Source: Salmonella bongori NCTC 12419 (lineage in GTDB: Bacteria; Pseudomonadota; Gammaproteobacteria; Enterobacterales; Enterobacteriaceae). From it: a stretch of DNA of 64,000 nucleotides. The stretch covers positions 2,790,001 through 2,854,000 of the forward strand of contig NC_015761.1 in NCBI RefSeq assembly GCF_000252995.1, written 5' to 3'. Below, piece after piece: positions 44,993 to 54,459 of this stretch; the stretch's first letter is position 1; each line of letters starts with the position of its first letter. The notes under the pieces were generated by a model. That model had not been told where the DNA came from. It was given only the letters and a program-made list of their open reading frames with translations, and did no database searches. The position numbers and the translations under genes are program-made.

Positions 44993-46360
44993 ATGATTAG
45001 CGTATTCGATATTTTCAAAATCGGCATTGGTCCTTCCAGCTCACATACCGTCGGACCAATGAAAGCCGGCAAGCAGTTCACGGATGATCTGATTGCCCGC
45101 CATATTCTCACCGATGTCACCCGCGTCGTGGTAGATGTCTATGGTTCTCTGTCACTGACAGGTAAAGGCCATCATACCGATATCGCCATTATTATGGGCC
45201 TGGCGGGGAATCTGCCGGACACCGTCGATATCGACGCCATTCCTTCCTTTATCCAGGATGTAAACACCCATGGGCGTTTACTGCTGGCCAATGGACAGCA
45301 TGAAGTCGAATTTCCGGTCGATAAATGCATGAATTTCCATACCGACAATCTGTCTCTGCATGAGAACGGAATGCGCATTACGGCGCTGGCGGGCGATAAG
45401 GTTCTTTACAGCCAAACCTACTACTCCATTGGCGGCGGCTTTATCGTCGATGAAGAACACTTTGGTTTGCCAAATAGCGAACCCGTTAACGTACCGTATC
45501 CTTACAAAACCGCTGCGGATTTACAGCGCCACTGTCAGGAAACGGGCCTGTCGCTCTCCGGTCTGATGATGCAAAATGAACTGGCGTTGCACAGCAAAGA
45601 GGAGCTGGAGCAGCACTTCGCCAAAGTCTGGGAGGTGATGCGTAGCGGTATTGAACGCGGCATCACTACGGAGGGCGTATTACCGGGTAAACTGCGCGTT
45701 CCGCGTCGCGCGGCAGCACTGCGTCGAATGCTGGTCAGCCAGGATAAGACCACTACCGATCCGATGGCGGTCGTTGACTGGATCAATATGTTCGCGCTGG
45801 CGGTGAATGAAGAGAATGCCGCAGGCGGACGCGTGGTCACTGCGCCAACTAACGGCGCATGCGGTATTGTTCCGGCGGTGCTGGCGTACTACGACAAGTT
45901 TATCCGCGAAGTAAATGCTAACTCACTGGCGCGCTACATGCTGGTGGCGAGCGCGATTGGCTCTCTGTACAAGATGAATGCCTCTATTTCTGGCGCCGAA
46001 GTGGGTTGTCAGGGAGAGGTCGGCGTCGCCTGTTCAATGGCGGCGGCGGGTCTGGCCGAACTACTGGGCGGCAGCCCGGCACAGGTATGCATCGCCGCAG
46101 AAATCGCCATGGAGCATAACCTCGGCCTGACCTGCGATCCGGTTGCCGGCCAGGTACAGGTCCCTTGTATTGAGCGTAACGCCATTGCCTCGGTCAAAGC
46201 GGTCAACGCTGCGCGTATGGCGCTGCGCCGTACCAGCGAGCCGCGAGTGTGCCTCGATAAAGTGATTGAGACTATGTACGAAACGGGTAAAGATATGAAT
46301 GCCAAGTATCGTGAAACCTCACGCGGCGGTCTGGCGATGAAGATTGTTACCTGCGATTAA
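44993..46360 (+). CDS. sdaB: L-serine dehydratase 2
   Basis: SdaB deaminates L-serine to pyruvate and ammonia with a 4Fe-4S cluster. The 455-residue protein begins MISVFDIFKIGIGPSSSHTVGPM, the conserved N-terminal motif of the family. Cluster cysteines are in GCQGEVGVACSMA, GLTCDPVAG and VQVPCIERN (about 340-396). In E. coli it is the minor, CRP-controlled isoenzyme, paralogous to SdaA. Confidence 0.97.
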   Translation: MISVFDIFKIGIGPSSSHTVGPMKAGKQFTDDLIARHILTDVTRVVVDVYGSLSLTGKGHHTDIAIIMGLAGNLPDTVDIDAIPSFIQDVNTHGRLLLANGQHEVEFPVDKCMNFHTDNLSLHENGMRITALAGDKVLYSQTYYSIGGGFIVDEEHFGLPNSEPVNVPYPYKTAADLQRHCQETGLSLSGLMMQNELALHSKEELEQHFAKVWEVMRSGIERGITTEGVLPGKLRVPRRAAALRRMLVSQDKTTTDPMAVVDWINMFALAVNEENAAGGRVVTAPTNGACGIVPAVLAYYDKFIREVNANSLARYMLVASAIGSLYKMNASISGAEVGCQGEVGVACSMAAAGLAELLGGSPAQVCIAAEIAMEHNLGLTCDPVAGQVQVPCIERNAIASVKAVNAARMALRRTSEPRVCLDKVIETMYETGKDMNAKYRETSRGGLAMKIVTCD

Positions 46361-46371
46361 TCGCTTCTCAT

Positions 46372-46466
46372 TGCCCGGTAGCGCCAACGCTTACCGGGCC
46401 TACAGTACGGTTGTCATTCGTAGACCAGATAAGCATCAACGCGGCGCCATCCGGCAAAACGTTGAT
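46372..46466. repeat. REP elements between sdaB and xni
   Basis: GCCCGGTAGCGCCAACGC..TTACCGGGC is followed by a second unit, AGATAAGCATCAACGCGGCG and CCATCCGGC; both are REP-like hairpins. Confidence 0.8.
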
Positions 46467-46531
46467 ACCTGACATTAGCCTCGCTTCTTCGCCAGTGTTA
46501 CCCTACAGTCAGGTTTGTAAGGGAGAACACC

Positions 46532-47287
46532 GTGGCAGCTCATTTGCTTATTGTCGACGCGTTAAATTTGATTCGCCGTATTCACGCCGTTCAGGGGTCG
46601 CCCTGCGTGGAAGCCTGCCAATACGCGCTTGAACAATTGATTATCCACTGTCAGCCAACCCATGCCGTAGCGGTATTTGATGACGACGCGCGCAGCAGCG
46701 GCTGGCGCCATCAGCGTTTGCCGGACTACAAAGCAGGACGCCCACCGATGCCTGACGATCTGCATAATGAAATGCCTGTCCTGCGCGCCGGATTTGAGCA
46801 ACGCGGCGTGCGCTGTTGGGCATCAGACGGTAATGAAGCAGATGATCTGGCGGCGACGCTGGCGGTAAAAGTCACCGAAGCCGGGCACCAGGCTACCATC
46901 GTCTCAACTGATAAAGGTTACTGCCAGCTGCTTTCTCCGACGCTTCGCATTCGAGACTATTTCCAGAAACGATGGCTGGACGCGCCGTTTATTGAAAAAG
47001 AGTTTGGCGTTCTTCCCCGGCAGTTACCGGATTACTGGGGCCTGGCAGGGATCAGTAGTTCGAAAATTCCTGGCGTCGCCGGTATTGGTCCCAAAAGCGC
47101 GACCCAGTTATTGGTTCAGTTTCAGAACCTGGAGGGAATTTACGCCCGTCTGGATGAAGTGCCAGAAAAGTGGCGTAAGAAACTTGAAACCCATAAAGAG
47201 ATGGCATATCTCTGCCGTGATATCGCACGCCTGCAAACCGATTTACATATTGACGGGAACTTTCAGCAACTGCGGCTCGTGCGGTAG
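46532..47287 (+). CDS. xni: Flap endonuclease-like protein Xni (ExoIX)
   Basis: Xni resembles the 5'-nuclease domain of DNA polymerase I and acts on flap structures; its role in the cell is minor or redundant. The 251-residue protein starts at a GTG at 46532 behind AAGGGAGA. It has a 5'-3' exonuclease fold with VDALNLIRR (about 8-16), VAVFDDDARS, NEADDLAATLA, STDKGYCQLL and the helix-hairpin-helix motif VAGIGPKSATQLL (about 182-194). Confidence 0.95.
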   Translation: MAAHLLIVDALNLIRRIHAVQGSPCVEACQYALEQLIIHCQPTHAVAVFDDDARSSGWRHQRLPDYKAGRPPMPDDLHNEMPVLRAGFEQRGVRCWASDGNEADDLAATLAVKVTEAGHQATIVSTDKGYCQLLSPTLRIRDYFQKRWLDAPFIEKEFGVLPRQLPDYWGLAGISSSKIPGVAGIGPKSATQLLVQFQNLEGIYARLDEVPEKWRKKLETHKEMAYLCRDIARLQTDLHIDGNFQQLRLVR

Positions 47288-47344
47288 TTTTGTTGCCAGA
47301 GGGCGGTGCGAACGCCTTATTGGGCCGACAGAACGGCACGACGT

Positions 47345-47383
47345 GTAGGCCGGATAAGCATCGCGCCATCCGGCACTGATTAA
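47345..47383. repeat. REP element between xni and rlmM
   Basis: GTAGGCCGGATAAGCATCGC and GCCATCCGGCACTGAT form the usual REP hairpin between the convergent xni and rlmM genes. Confidence 0.82.
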
Positions 47384-47396
47384 GGCCCAATACGTT

Positions 47397-48497
47397 TTAA
47401 CGCTCGTCGCGACGGCCACCAACGGCCGCCCACAAGCGACGCACGTGTACCGTTACCTCTTCACGATCGTGATACAGCTGGCGCGCCTGAATTTGCGCAT
47501 TCACGCCATGCTCATCCAGCTGCGCCTGGAGATACGCCAGATTATGCGACACCTCTTCATAGCGTTTTTTCATCGGCAATTTAAGGTTAAAAATCGTCTC
47601 CCGACACCAGCCGTTTACCAGCCACTGCGCCATTAACGCGGTGACTTTAGCCGGCTTCTCCACCATATCGCAGACCATCCACGAAATATTATTCCGGTTC
47701 GGACGGTACCTGAAGCCATCCTCACGCAACCAGGTCACCTGCCCGGTGTCCATCAGGCTTTGCGCCATCGGGCCGTTATCAACGGAGTAGACCCACATGT
47801 TGCGTTTCACTAACTGGTAAGTCCAGCCACCGGGACAAGCGCCCAAATCCACCGCATACATGCCGTTCGCCAGACGTTCATCCCACTCATCTGCCGGGAT
47901 AAAAACATGGAACGCCTCTTCCAGTTTCAGCGTTGAACGGCTCGGTGCATCGGACGGAAATTTCAAGCGGGGAATGCCCATATAAAACGGTGAATTGTTA
48001 TGCGCGAACGAATAACCGGTATAGCAGCATCCAGGCGCGATAAAAAAGACGTGGACTACCGGGCGCTTAGGCGTTTCATAGCTCGTTAATATCCCCGCCT
48101 CACGTAGCGCCGCGCGCAGCGGCACTGTGAATTTGCGGCAGAACTTCATGAGTTCTTTGCTTTCATTGGTGTCAGCGACTTCAACCCGCAGATCGCCCCC
48201 CTTTTCCACTACGCCCTGCAACAAACCGACGATCGGCGTAATCCTGTCTTCCGGCGGCAAATGTTGAAGCAGTTCGCCAACCACAAACCACTGGCGAGCG
48301 AAAATCAACGAACTGAATGGCAGTTCAGAAATCAGCTTTTCGCCATCTTCCGGCTGGTAACATTCATAAATAACGTAGCCCGCATTTTCTTTTACACGCG
48401 CAAAACCAAATATCTCCCGTCGCCCCGCTTTGTCGGTAATTTCTGCGGCACACTCTTTTTCAAACCCCGGACGGCAGAGCAAGACAACTTTATTCAT
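47397..48497 (-). CDS. rlmM: 23S rRNA 2'-O-ribose cytidine-2498 methyltransferase
   Basis: RlmM methylates C2498 of 23S rRNA. The 366-residue protein has an N-terminal THUMP-like RNA-binding part and a C-terminal Rossmann methyltransferase domain with VDLGACPGGWTYQLVKR (about 218-234) and the K-D-K-E type catalytic residues around VCDMVEKP. Its start overlaps the end of ygdD by eight bases. Confidence 0.96.
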   Translation of the reverse strand: MNKVVLLCRPGFEKECAAEITDKAGRREIFGFARVKENAGYVIYECYQPEDGEKLISELPFSSLIFARQWFVVGELLQHLPPEDRITPIVGLLQGVVEKGGDLRVEVADTNESKELMKFCRKFTVPLRAALREAGILTSYETPKRPVVHVFFIAPGCCYTGYSFAHNNSPFYMGIPRLKFPSDAPSRSTLKLEEAFHVFIPADEWDERLANGMYAVDLGACPGGWTYQLVKRNMWVYSVDNGPMAQSLMDTGQVTWLREDGFRYRPNRNNISWMVCDMVEKPAKVTALMAQWLVNGWCRETIFNLKLPMKKRYEEVSHNLAYLQAQLDEHGVNAQIQARQLYHDREEVTVHVRRLWAAVGGRRDER

Positions 48498-48885
48498 GAC
48501 TGGCGCCCTTACGTTTCATTCGAATAGCGCCAATCAGCAATAGCACCCAGCCCACCAGGAAACTGACGCCGCCGACAGGCGTGATATACGCCCACAGGCG
48601 CAAATGCGACAGCGCAAGGCAGTACAGGCTGCCGCTAAACAGCACGGTACCCAACGCCAGAAAAACGCTGCTCCAGTAAAACCAGATGCTGATACGTCGC
48701 TGCATCGCCACCGCCAGACCAAATATCGCCAGCGTATGGAACGCCTGATATTGCAAGCCGGTCTGAATCCAGCCCATTTCAACCACGCCAAGGCTTTTAC
48801 TCAAAACATGCGCCCCAAACGCACCCAGAGCAACGTAAATAAAACCGCTGATAGCGGCGACAATCAGCATAAAACGGCTGGTCAT
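48490..48885 (-). CDS. ygdD: DUF423 inner membrane protein YgdD
   Basis: A 131-residue protein with four predicted membrane segments, starting MTSRFMLIVAAISGFIYVALGAFGAH at 48885; an ATG two codons upstream is also possible. E. coli YgdD has the same length and start. Function is unknown. It is downstream of gcvA and overlaps rlmM at its 3' end. Confidence 0.93.
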   Translation of the reverse strand: MTSRFMLIVAAISGFIYVALGAFGAHVLSKSLGVVEMGWIQTGLQYQAFHTLAIFGLAVAMQRRISIWFYWSSVFLALGTVLFSGSLYCLALSHLRLWAYITPVGGVSFLVGWVLLLIGAIRMKRKGASHE

Positions 48886-48903
48886 GGTCATACCCTAAGT
48901 TAA

Positions 48904-49821
48904 TTATTGTTCGTAACGAAAACGGAATTTTTCTTGCTCCGTCGCCGCCTTCGCCAAAATCCACTGACGGAAGGCGGCTATTTTACCCAGTTCTGCCTGA
49001 CTGTCATGACAAACCAGATAAAAAGCATTCTTACTCACCAGCACATCGTTAAATGGACACACCAGCCGTCCGGCTTCAATTTCAGACTGCGCCATCACAT
49101 TATTCGCCAGCGCGATCCCCTGGCCGTGAATAGCCGCCTGTAGCACCATCGCGCTATGGCTAAATATCGGTCCTTGCTGAACATTAATATGGTTGAGTCC
49201 CAACTGACGCGTATAGGCCTGCCAGTCACGCCGGGACGCATCATGCAATAGCGTATGCTTTGCCAGGTCTTCCGGCGTCTTTAACGGTTTCTCGCCTGTG
49301 AGTAATAAAGGAGAACAGACGGGCAGTAAATATTCTGCGTATAATTTTTCGACGCGCAAGCCCGGCCAGTTTCCACGACCATAAAAAATCGCGACATCGA
49401 CATCGTCAGCCAGTTTATCCTCCTGACGGTCAACGGCTTGTATCCTGACATCAATTCCCGGATAAGCTGAGTTAAAGCTAGAGAGTCTGGGCACCAGCCA
49501 CTGAATCGCAAAACTGGGCGGTAAACTCACCGTTAGCGCCCCTTTGGCGCTACGCGCCTGGAGCTTACGCGTCGCTTCAGTAAGCTGGGAAAATATCTCT
49601 TTAATGTCGAGGAAATAGCTCTGGCCTTCTTCCGTTAACAACAGCGAACGATTGCGGCGACGAAACAGTTTTAGCCCCAAAAAATCCTCAAGTGACTTGA
49701 TCTGGTGGCTTACTGCGGCCTGCGTCACAAAAAGTTCTTCCGCTGCGCGCGTAAAACTCAAATGGCGTGCGGCAGCATCGAAAACGCGCAGCGCATTTAA
49801 AGGAGGTAATCGTTTTGACAT
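48904..49821 (-). CDS. gcvA: LysR-type regulator of glycine cleavage, GcvA
   Basis: GcvA activates the gcvTHP operon with glycine, represses it with purines and controls the small RNA gcvB. The 305-residue protein has the N-terminal winged helix-turn-helix (LNALRVFDAAARHLSFTRAAEELFVTQAAVSHQIKSLE at about 8-45) and a substrate-binding domain. It is divergent from gcvB, as in E. coli. Confidence 0.97.
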   Translation of the reverse strand: MSKRLPPLNALRVFDAAARHLSFTRAAEELFVTQAAVSHQIKSLEDFLGLKLFRRRNRSLLLTEEGQSYFLDIKEIFSQLTEATRKLQARSAKGALTVSLPPSFAIQWLVPRLSSFNSAYPGIDVRIQAVDRQEDKLADDVDVAIFYGRGNWPGLRVEKLYAEYLLPVCSPLLLTGEKPLKTPEDLAKHTLLHDASRRDWQAYTRQLGLNHINVQQGPIFSHSAMVLQAAIHGQGIALANNVMAQSEIEAGRLVCPFNDVLVSKNAFYLVCHDSQAELGKIAAFRQWILAKAATEQEKFRFRYEQ

Positions 49822-49914
49822 GGCCTCAGGACTTTAATGTCGAATGAATTTAACAATTAGGCAACACCATGTAACCTATTAGTTTTTTTAATCTGAGACA
49901 TTATAAATTGTCCG

Positions 49915-49943
49915 TTGAGGTTCTACCAGCAAATACCTATAGT
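49915..49943 (+). promoter_or_regulatory. gcvB promoter
   Basis: TTGAGG (49915-49920) and TATAGT (49938-49943) are 17 bases apart, and the second is six bases before the gcvB start. The rest of the gcvA-gcvB gap should hold GcvA binding sites. Confidence 0.65.
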
Positions 49944-49949
49944 GGCGGC

Positions 49950-50155
49950 ACTTCCTGAGCCGGAACGAAAAGTTTTGTCGGAATGCGTGTTCTGATGGGC
50001 TTTTGGCTTACGGTTGTGATGTTGTGTTGTTGTGTTTGCAATTGGTCTGCGATTCAGACCACGGTAGCGAAGCTACCCTTTTTCACTTCCTGTACATTTA
50101 CCCTGTCTGTCCATAGTGATTAATGTAGCACCGCCATATTGCGGTGCTTTTTTTT
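49950..50155 (+). ncRNA. gcvB: GcvB small RNA
   Basis: GcvB is an Hfq-dependent sRNA that represses many amino-acid transport mRNAs. The RNA begins ACTTCCTGAGCCGGAACGAA at 49950 and contains the G/U-rich R1 seed (TTGTGATGTTGTGTTGTTG, about 50013-50032). It ends in the terminator GCACCGCCATATTGCGGTGC plus T run at 50155. Length is 206 nt, close to the known length, and the position divergent from gcvA is standard. Its targets include oppA, dppA and gltI in Salmonella. Confidence 0.97.
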
Positions 50156-50168
50156 GCATAACAAACGG

Positions 50169-50396
50169 TTAGTCTTCCAGAGCCACCATCTCTTTCACAT
50201 CAGTACGATTGATCTGCTGTTTGTTGCCATTAGCGTCTTTATACGAAATCATACCGGTATCATTATCGGTCTGGGGTTTACCGTCGGTCACAATGCTACG
50301 TCCGTCATTGGTGTGCATCACGTAATTAGGACCGGAACAGGCGCTCAGGGCAAAAGTCAGCATACATGCAGAGATAATTGCGGCAGTCTTTTTCAT
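50169..50396 (-). CDS. ygdI: Small lipoprotein YgdI (DUF903)
   Basis: A 75-residue protein from the ATG at 50396 (MKKTAAIISACMLTFALSAC), with a lipoprotein signal and lipobox LSAC (cysteine at 20), followed by the YgdI/YgdR domain (NYVMHTNDGRSIVTDGKP...GMISYKDANG). Upstream in-frame codons to 50477 are not preferred; AAGGAGAAG precedes this ATG. Outer-membrane anchoring is expected; function unknown. It is convergent with gcvB. Confidence 0.93.
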   Translation of the reverse strand: MKKTAAIISACMLTFALSACSGPNYVMHTNDGRSIVTDGKPQTDNDTGMISYKDANGNKQQINRTDVKEMVALED

Positions 50397-50588
50397 CTTC
50401 TTCTCCTTAAAGCTGTTTGTGCTATTTAAAGCGGACTCCGTAACAGGCTTAAACATTCGCCTAACATTATTCAGCATAACCTCCTTTACATAATTCGCCA
50501 GGATATACAGACGATTCCGATGGTTAGGACAAACCTTGTATCAGCCACGCTTTTACGCCACGATCGGTTAACTAAACCGAGGAATAAC

Positions 50589-51794
50589 ATGAACGCTTTT
50601 AATCCTACACAGTTTCGCGCGCAGTTCCCCGCGTTAACCGATGCGGGTGCTTATCTCGATAGCGCCGCCACGGCATTAAAACCGCAGGCGGTGATTGACG
50701 CCACGCACCAGTTTTATAGTTTGAGCGCCGGTAACGTTCATCGCAGCCAGTTTGCACAGGCGCAGCGCCTGACAGCGCAATATGAAGCCGCCAGAGAAAA
50801 AGCAGCGCGACTGTTAAACGCGCCCGATGAAAAAAGTATCGTCTGGACACGCGGCACCACCGAAGCGATCAACATGGTGGCGCAATGTTACGCCCGTCCT
50901 CGTCTGTGCCCCGGCGATGAAATTATCGTTAGTGTCGCCGAGCATCACGCCAACCTTGTGCCCTGGCTGATGGTGGCGCAACAAACCGGCGCGCAGGTCA
51001 TAAAACTGCCGCTTAATGACCTGCGTCTTCCTGATGTTGAGCGTCTGCCGGAACTGATCACGTCGCGCAGTCGGATTCTGGCGCTGGGGCAGATGTCGAA
51101 CGTAACGGGCGGTTGTCCGGATATCGCTCGCGCTATCAGCGTCGCTCATACGGCGGGAATGGTGGTGATGGTGGATGGCGCACAGGGCGCAGTACACTTT
51201 CCGGCGGATGTTCAGCAGTTAGATATTGATTTTTATGCTTTCTCCGGCCACAAACTGTATGGCCCGACCGGTATCGGCGTATTATACGGTAAGCCCGAGC
51301 TCCTTGAGGCCATGTCGCCCTGGCTTGGCGGCGGCAAGATGATCCGTGACGTCAGCTTTGATGGTTTCACCACCCAAAGCGCCCCCTGGAAGCTGGAAGC
51401 GGGAACACCTAACGTCGCCGGCGTCATTGGCCTGAGCGCCGCGCTGGAGTGGTTGTCCGACGTCGATATTGAACAGGCTGAAAACTGGAGCCGGGGCCTG
51501 GCGACACTGGCAGAAGTTGCATTGGCGAAACGGCCAGGCTTTCGTTCGTTTCGCTGCCAGGACTCCAGCCTGCTGGCTTTCGAGTTTGTCGACATACACC
51601 ACAGTGATATGGTCACGCTGCTGGCGGAATCCGGTATCGCGCTCCGGGCCGGGCAACATTGTGCTCAGCCATTACTGGCGGAACTTGGCGTAACGGGTAT
51701 TTTACGCGCCTCCTTTGCGCCGTATAATAGTCAAAATGATGTCGATGCGTTGGTTAATGCCGTTGACCGTGCGCTGGAACTGCTGGTGGATTAA
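50589..51794 (+). CDS. csdA: Cysteine sulfinate desulfinase / cysteine desulfurase CsdA
   Basis: CsdA is a PLP enzyme that takes sulfur from cysteine and hands it to CsdE. From the ATG at 50589 (MNAFNPTQFRAQFPAL, behind GAGGAATAAC) it has 401 residues, as in E. coli. The PLP lysine is in SGHKLYGPTGIG (about 222) and the sulfur-carrying cysteine in RAGQHCAQPLL (about 358). An in-frame start at 50520 would add 23 codons and is not supported. Its stop overlaps the csdE start (TAATG). Confidence 0.97.
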   Translation: MNAFNPTQFRAQFPALTDAGAYLDSAATALKPQAVIDATHQFYSLSAGNVHRSQFAQAQRLTAQYEAAREKAARLLNAPDEKSIVWTRGTTEAINMVAQCYARPRLCPGDEIIVSVAEHHANLVPWLMVAQQTGAQVIKLPLNDLRLPDVERLPELITSRSRILALGQMSNVTGGCPDIARAISVAHTAGMVVMVDGAQGAVHFPADVQQLDIDFYAFSGHKLYGPTGIGVLYGKPELLEAMSPWLGGGKMIRDVSFDGFTTQSAPWKLEAGTPNVAGVIGLSAALEWLSDVDIEQAENWSRGLATLAEVALAKRPGFRSFRCQDSSLLAFEFVDIHHSDMVTLLAESGIALRAGQHCAQPLLAELGVTGILRASFAPYNSQNDVDALVNAVDRALELLVD

Positions 51795-52237
51795 TGACAA
51801 ACCCTGTTTATGCCGGGCATCCGTTCGGCACAACGATAACGGAAGAGACGTTACGCGCTATTTTTCTCCCGCTGACACAGTGGGAAGATAAGTATCGTCA
51901 GCTGATTCTGTTAGGAAAACAACTTCCCGCGCTGTCGGACGAACTCAAAGCGCAGGCGAAAGAGATAGCCGGCTGCGAGAACCGCGTCTGGCTGGGCTTT
52001 ACCCGGTCAGCCAACGGAACAATGCACTTTTTCGGCGATAGCGAGGGGCGCATTGTTCGTGGTCTGTTGGCCGTATTGCTCACCGCGGTGGACGGGAAAA
52101 GCGCCAGCGAATTGCAGGCGCGCTCACCGCTGGTGTTGTTTGATGAGCTGGGCTTACGCACCCAACTTAGCGCTTCGCGCAGTCAGGGGCTAAACGCGCT
52201 GAACGAAGCGATCGTTGCCGCGGCGCGTGAGCACTGA
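51794..52237 (+). CDS. csdE: Sulfur acceptor protein CsdE
   Basis: CsdE is a SufE-like protein that receives persulfide sulfur from CsdA and, with TcdA, supports the cyclic t6A modification of tRNA. The 147-residue protein has the acceptor cysteine in KEIAGCENRVWLGF (about 61). It is translationally coupled to csdA. In E. coli tcdA is the next gene; here a RarD-like gene lies between. Confidence 0.96.
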   Translation: MTNPVYAGHPFGTTITEETLRAIFLPLTQWEDKYRQLILLGKQLPALSDELKAQAKEIAGCENRVWLGFTRSANGTMHFFGDSEGRIVRGLLAVLLTAVDGKSASELQARSPLVLFDELGLRTQLSASRSQGLNALNEAIVAAAREH

Positions 52238-52577
52238 AATAACGTTATCATATCGAAATATTCTGTTGCCTGGCAGCGCGTCCGACGCTGTCAAAGGATA
52301 TCCATCTTGTTTCACATTATAGGTGTATTGGTAGCAATACAGATTATTTAGCATATATCCAGATAAAATAATCCAGTCACTTTATTACTTGCCTGTGCCA
52401 GATTTCCCTGATAACGCTTCTTTTGATATTTATCAGCTATCAGCATGAAATAACAGTGTTAGACTTCATGTTAAAACGGCGTGAAATCTTACAGTAAATA
52501 AAACCAGCCGATTTAGCGTATCAGGAGGATCAGAAAACTCATACGCATCGGGTGGTGTTATAACAGGATAGAGATAA
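52238..52577. other. Intergenic region csdE to RarD-like gene
   Basis: This 340-base stretch is AT-rich, has no convincing gene, and presumably contains the promoter of the permease gene at 52578. The distal end has AGGATAGAGATAA just before the GTG start. I see no repeat, terminator or insertion-sequence end. Confidence 0.4.
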
Positions 52578-53492
52578 GTGGAAAAATATCTGCGTAACGG
52601 CCCCATATTTGTTGTGCTGGCATTTATATTATGGGGGTTAACACCTTTATATTACCAGTATTTATCAGGAGGTAATCTTGCACAAATATTGATATACCGG
52701 GTTTTCTGGTCGATTCCATTATTACTGATAGTACGATTATTATTTCGTCACCGAACGCGGTTTAATGAGGTCTGGAAAGATAAAAAATCCTTTTTCTTCT
52801 GCATGATCGCCGGACTCTTGATGATCGTCTCATGGTCATCCTTTATTTATGCGCTCACCCATCATTTGGTACTTGATGCCAGTCTCGGCTATTTTATAAA
52901 TCCGCTATTTGTTATTGCACTGGGATGCATTTTTCTTAAAGAAAAACTATCCTTATTTCAAGCCATCGCGGTTTTTTCCGGCATCTGCGGACTGACCTTT
53001 CAAATTATCATGCTACGGCATTTTCCGGCACTGGCGCTAACCATGGGACTCTCGTTTGCGCTATACGGCCTGGCGCGAAAGTTTATACATTATGACGTCA
53101 TGACATCGATAACGATAGAAACGTTGTGGGCGTTGCCTGTCTCACTATTGATTTTTATTTTTAGTGATTCCGGACCGATGATATCTTCCGATACGCCCTT
53201 CTTTTTATATATTATGACGGCACCGGTGACAATTATTCCGCTGGTATTATTTGCCATCGCACTAAATCACACTTCGCTGATTGTGACCGGGCTTGCTCAA
53301 TATATAGAGCCGTCTTTACAGTTTTTACTTGCCATCATGATCTTTGGCGAACACATTAATTATGCGGAATTATTGTGCTTTTCTGCGGTATGGTTCGGAT
53401 TATTTCTCTGCATATCTGAAAATTTATATTCTCATTATCTCCGGTCCCGACTAAAACCCGTGTTCAGCAGGGTACAGCGATTCTTCCACTAA
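52578..53492 (+). CDS. EamA/RarD-family permease
   Basis: A 304-residue protein of the drug/metabolite transporter superfamily, with about ten membrane segments, beginning (M)EKYLRNGPIFVVLAFILWGLTPLYYQYL and containing FIYALTHHLVLDASLGYFINPLF, a motif close to RarD. RarD of E. coli was described with chloramphenicol resistance; substrates of most members are unknown. It starts at GTG behind AGGATAGAG. Base composition and codon use (many ATA, TTA, ATT) are more AT-rich than the csdA/tcdA flanks. It splits csdE from tcdA, which are neighbours in E. coli, so gain in this lineage or loss in E. coli are both possible. Confidence 0.88.
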   Translation: MEKYLRNGPIFVVLAFILWGLTPLYYQYLSGGNLAQILIYRVFWSIPLLLIVRLLFRHRTRFNEVWKDKKSFFFCMIAGLLMIVSWSSFIYALTHHLVLDASLGYFINPLFVIALGCIFLKEKLSLFQAIAVFSGICGLTFQIIMLRHFPALALTMGLSFALYGLARKFIHYDVMTSITIETLWALPVSLLIFIFSDSGPMISSDTPFFLYIMTAPVTIIPLVLFAIALNHTSLIVTGLAQYIEPSLQFLLAIMIFGEHINYAELLCFSAVWFGLFLCISENLYSHYLRSRLKPVFSRVQRFFH

Positions 53493-53542
53493 TAAAGAGG
53501 GGGCCGGTAAAACGTATCTGCGTAGCGCTCCGCCCCGTCCTT

Positions 53543-54349
53543 TTACCCCTGACGCGCCGCTTTGGCCATGAGCTTCTTCAGCACGTGAGAAACGGCGACA
53601 AAACCAAAGGTTGCTGTCACCATCGTCGCGGCACCGAAGCCGGAGGCGCAATCCATCCGTTTTGGCCCTTCTGCGGTGGCTTTCATCGCGCATACAGAGC
53701 CGTCCGATTGCGGATAGACCAGCGCTTCGGTTGAAAAAACGCAGTCTACGCCCAGCTTACCTTTGCTGTTCTTAACAACGCCAAAATCGTGCTTCAATCG
53801 TTCACGTAGTTTTGCCGCCAATGGGTCCTGAATCGTTTTTGCTAAATCAGCAACCTGAATTTGCGTCGGATCGATCTGCCCGCCTGCACCGCCTGTGGTC
53901 ACTAAGGGAATTTTATACCGGCGACAGTATGCTATCAGCGCGGCTTTCGGACGAACACTATCAATAGCGTCAATAACATAGGTAAAACCCGCGCTCAAAG
54001 TGTCCGCAACATTCTCCGGCGTAATAAAATCATCAATGACCGTTACCCGGCATTCCGGATTGATTTGTCGAATCCGTTCGGCCATCACCTCCGCTTTCGC
54101 CAGCCCGACATTATCACGCAGCGCATGAATCTGCCGGTTCGTATTCGTCACGCAGACATCGTCCATATCAATCAGCGTAATAGCGCCGATACCTGTACGC
54201 GCCAGCGCTTCTGCCGCCCATGAACCAACCCCCCCGATTCCCACAACGCAGATATGCGCATCGGCAAACCATTGCAACGCTTTTTCACCGTACAGACGCG
54301 CGGTGCCGCCAAATCGTTGGCGCCAGGCGTCACTTATCACCACAGACAT
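53543..54349 (-). CDS. tcdA: tRNA threonylcarbamoyladenosine dehydratase
   Basis: TcdA (CsdL, YgdL) is an E1-like ATP-dependent enzyme that converts t6A37 to cyclic t6A in tRNAs, assisted by CsdA-CsdE. The 268-residue protein has the ThiF/MoeB nucleotide motif GIGGVGSWAAEALARTG (about 37-53), DMDDVCVTNTNRQ and the catalytic region IDSVRPKAALIAYCR. It is read leftward, convergent with the RarD-like gene and downstream of mltA. Confidence 0.96.
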   Translation of the reverse strand: MSVVISDAWRQRFGGTARLYGEKALQWFADAHICVVGIGGVGSWAAEALARTGIGAITLIDMDDVCVTNTNRQIHALRDNVGLAKAEVMAERIRQINPECRVTVIDDFITPENVADTLSAGFTYVIDAIDSVRPKAALIAYCRRYKIPLVTTGGAGGQIDPTQIQVADLAKTIQDPLAAKLRERLKHDFGVVKNSKGKLGVDCVFSTEALVYPQSDGSVCAMKATAEGPKRMDCASGFGAATMVTATFGFVAVSHVLKKLMAKAARQG

Positions 54350-54363
54350 ATGACCTCAGAATT

Positions 54364-54388
54364 AAAAAAGGTGAGGTTATTCCTCACC
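54364..54388 (-). terminator. Rho-independent terminator of mltA
   Basis: Read leftward, GGTGAGG / CCTCACC pair over a 5-base loop and are followed by six T. It lies about 70 bases past the mltA stop codon and just before the tcdA start. Confidence 0.85.
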
Positions 54389-54459
54389 CCTGCTCACTAT
54401 TTTTCAGGCCCGATAACGCTCATGTTAGCGGGCACTCCGGCTATAGCAGAATACCACAC

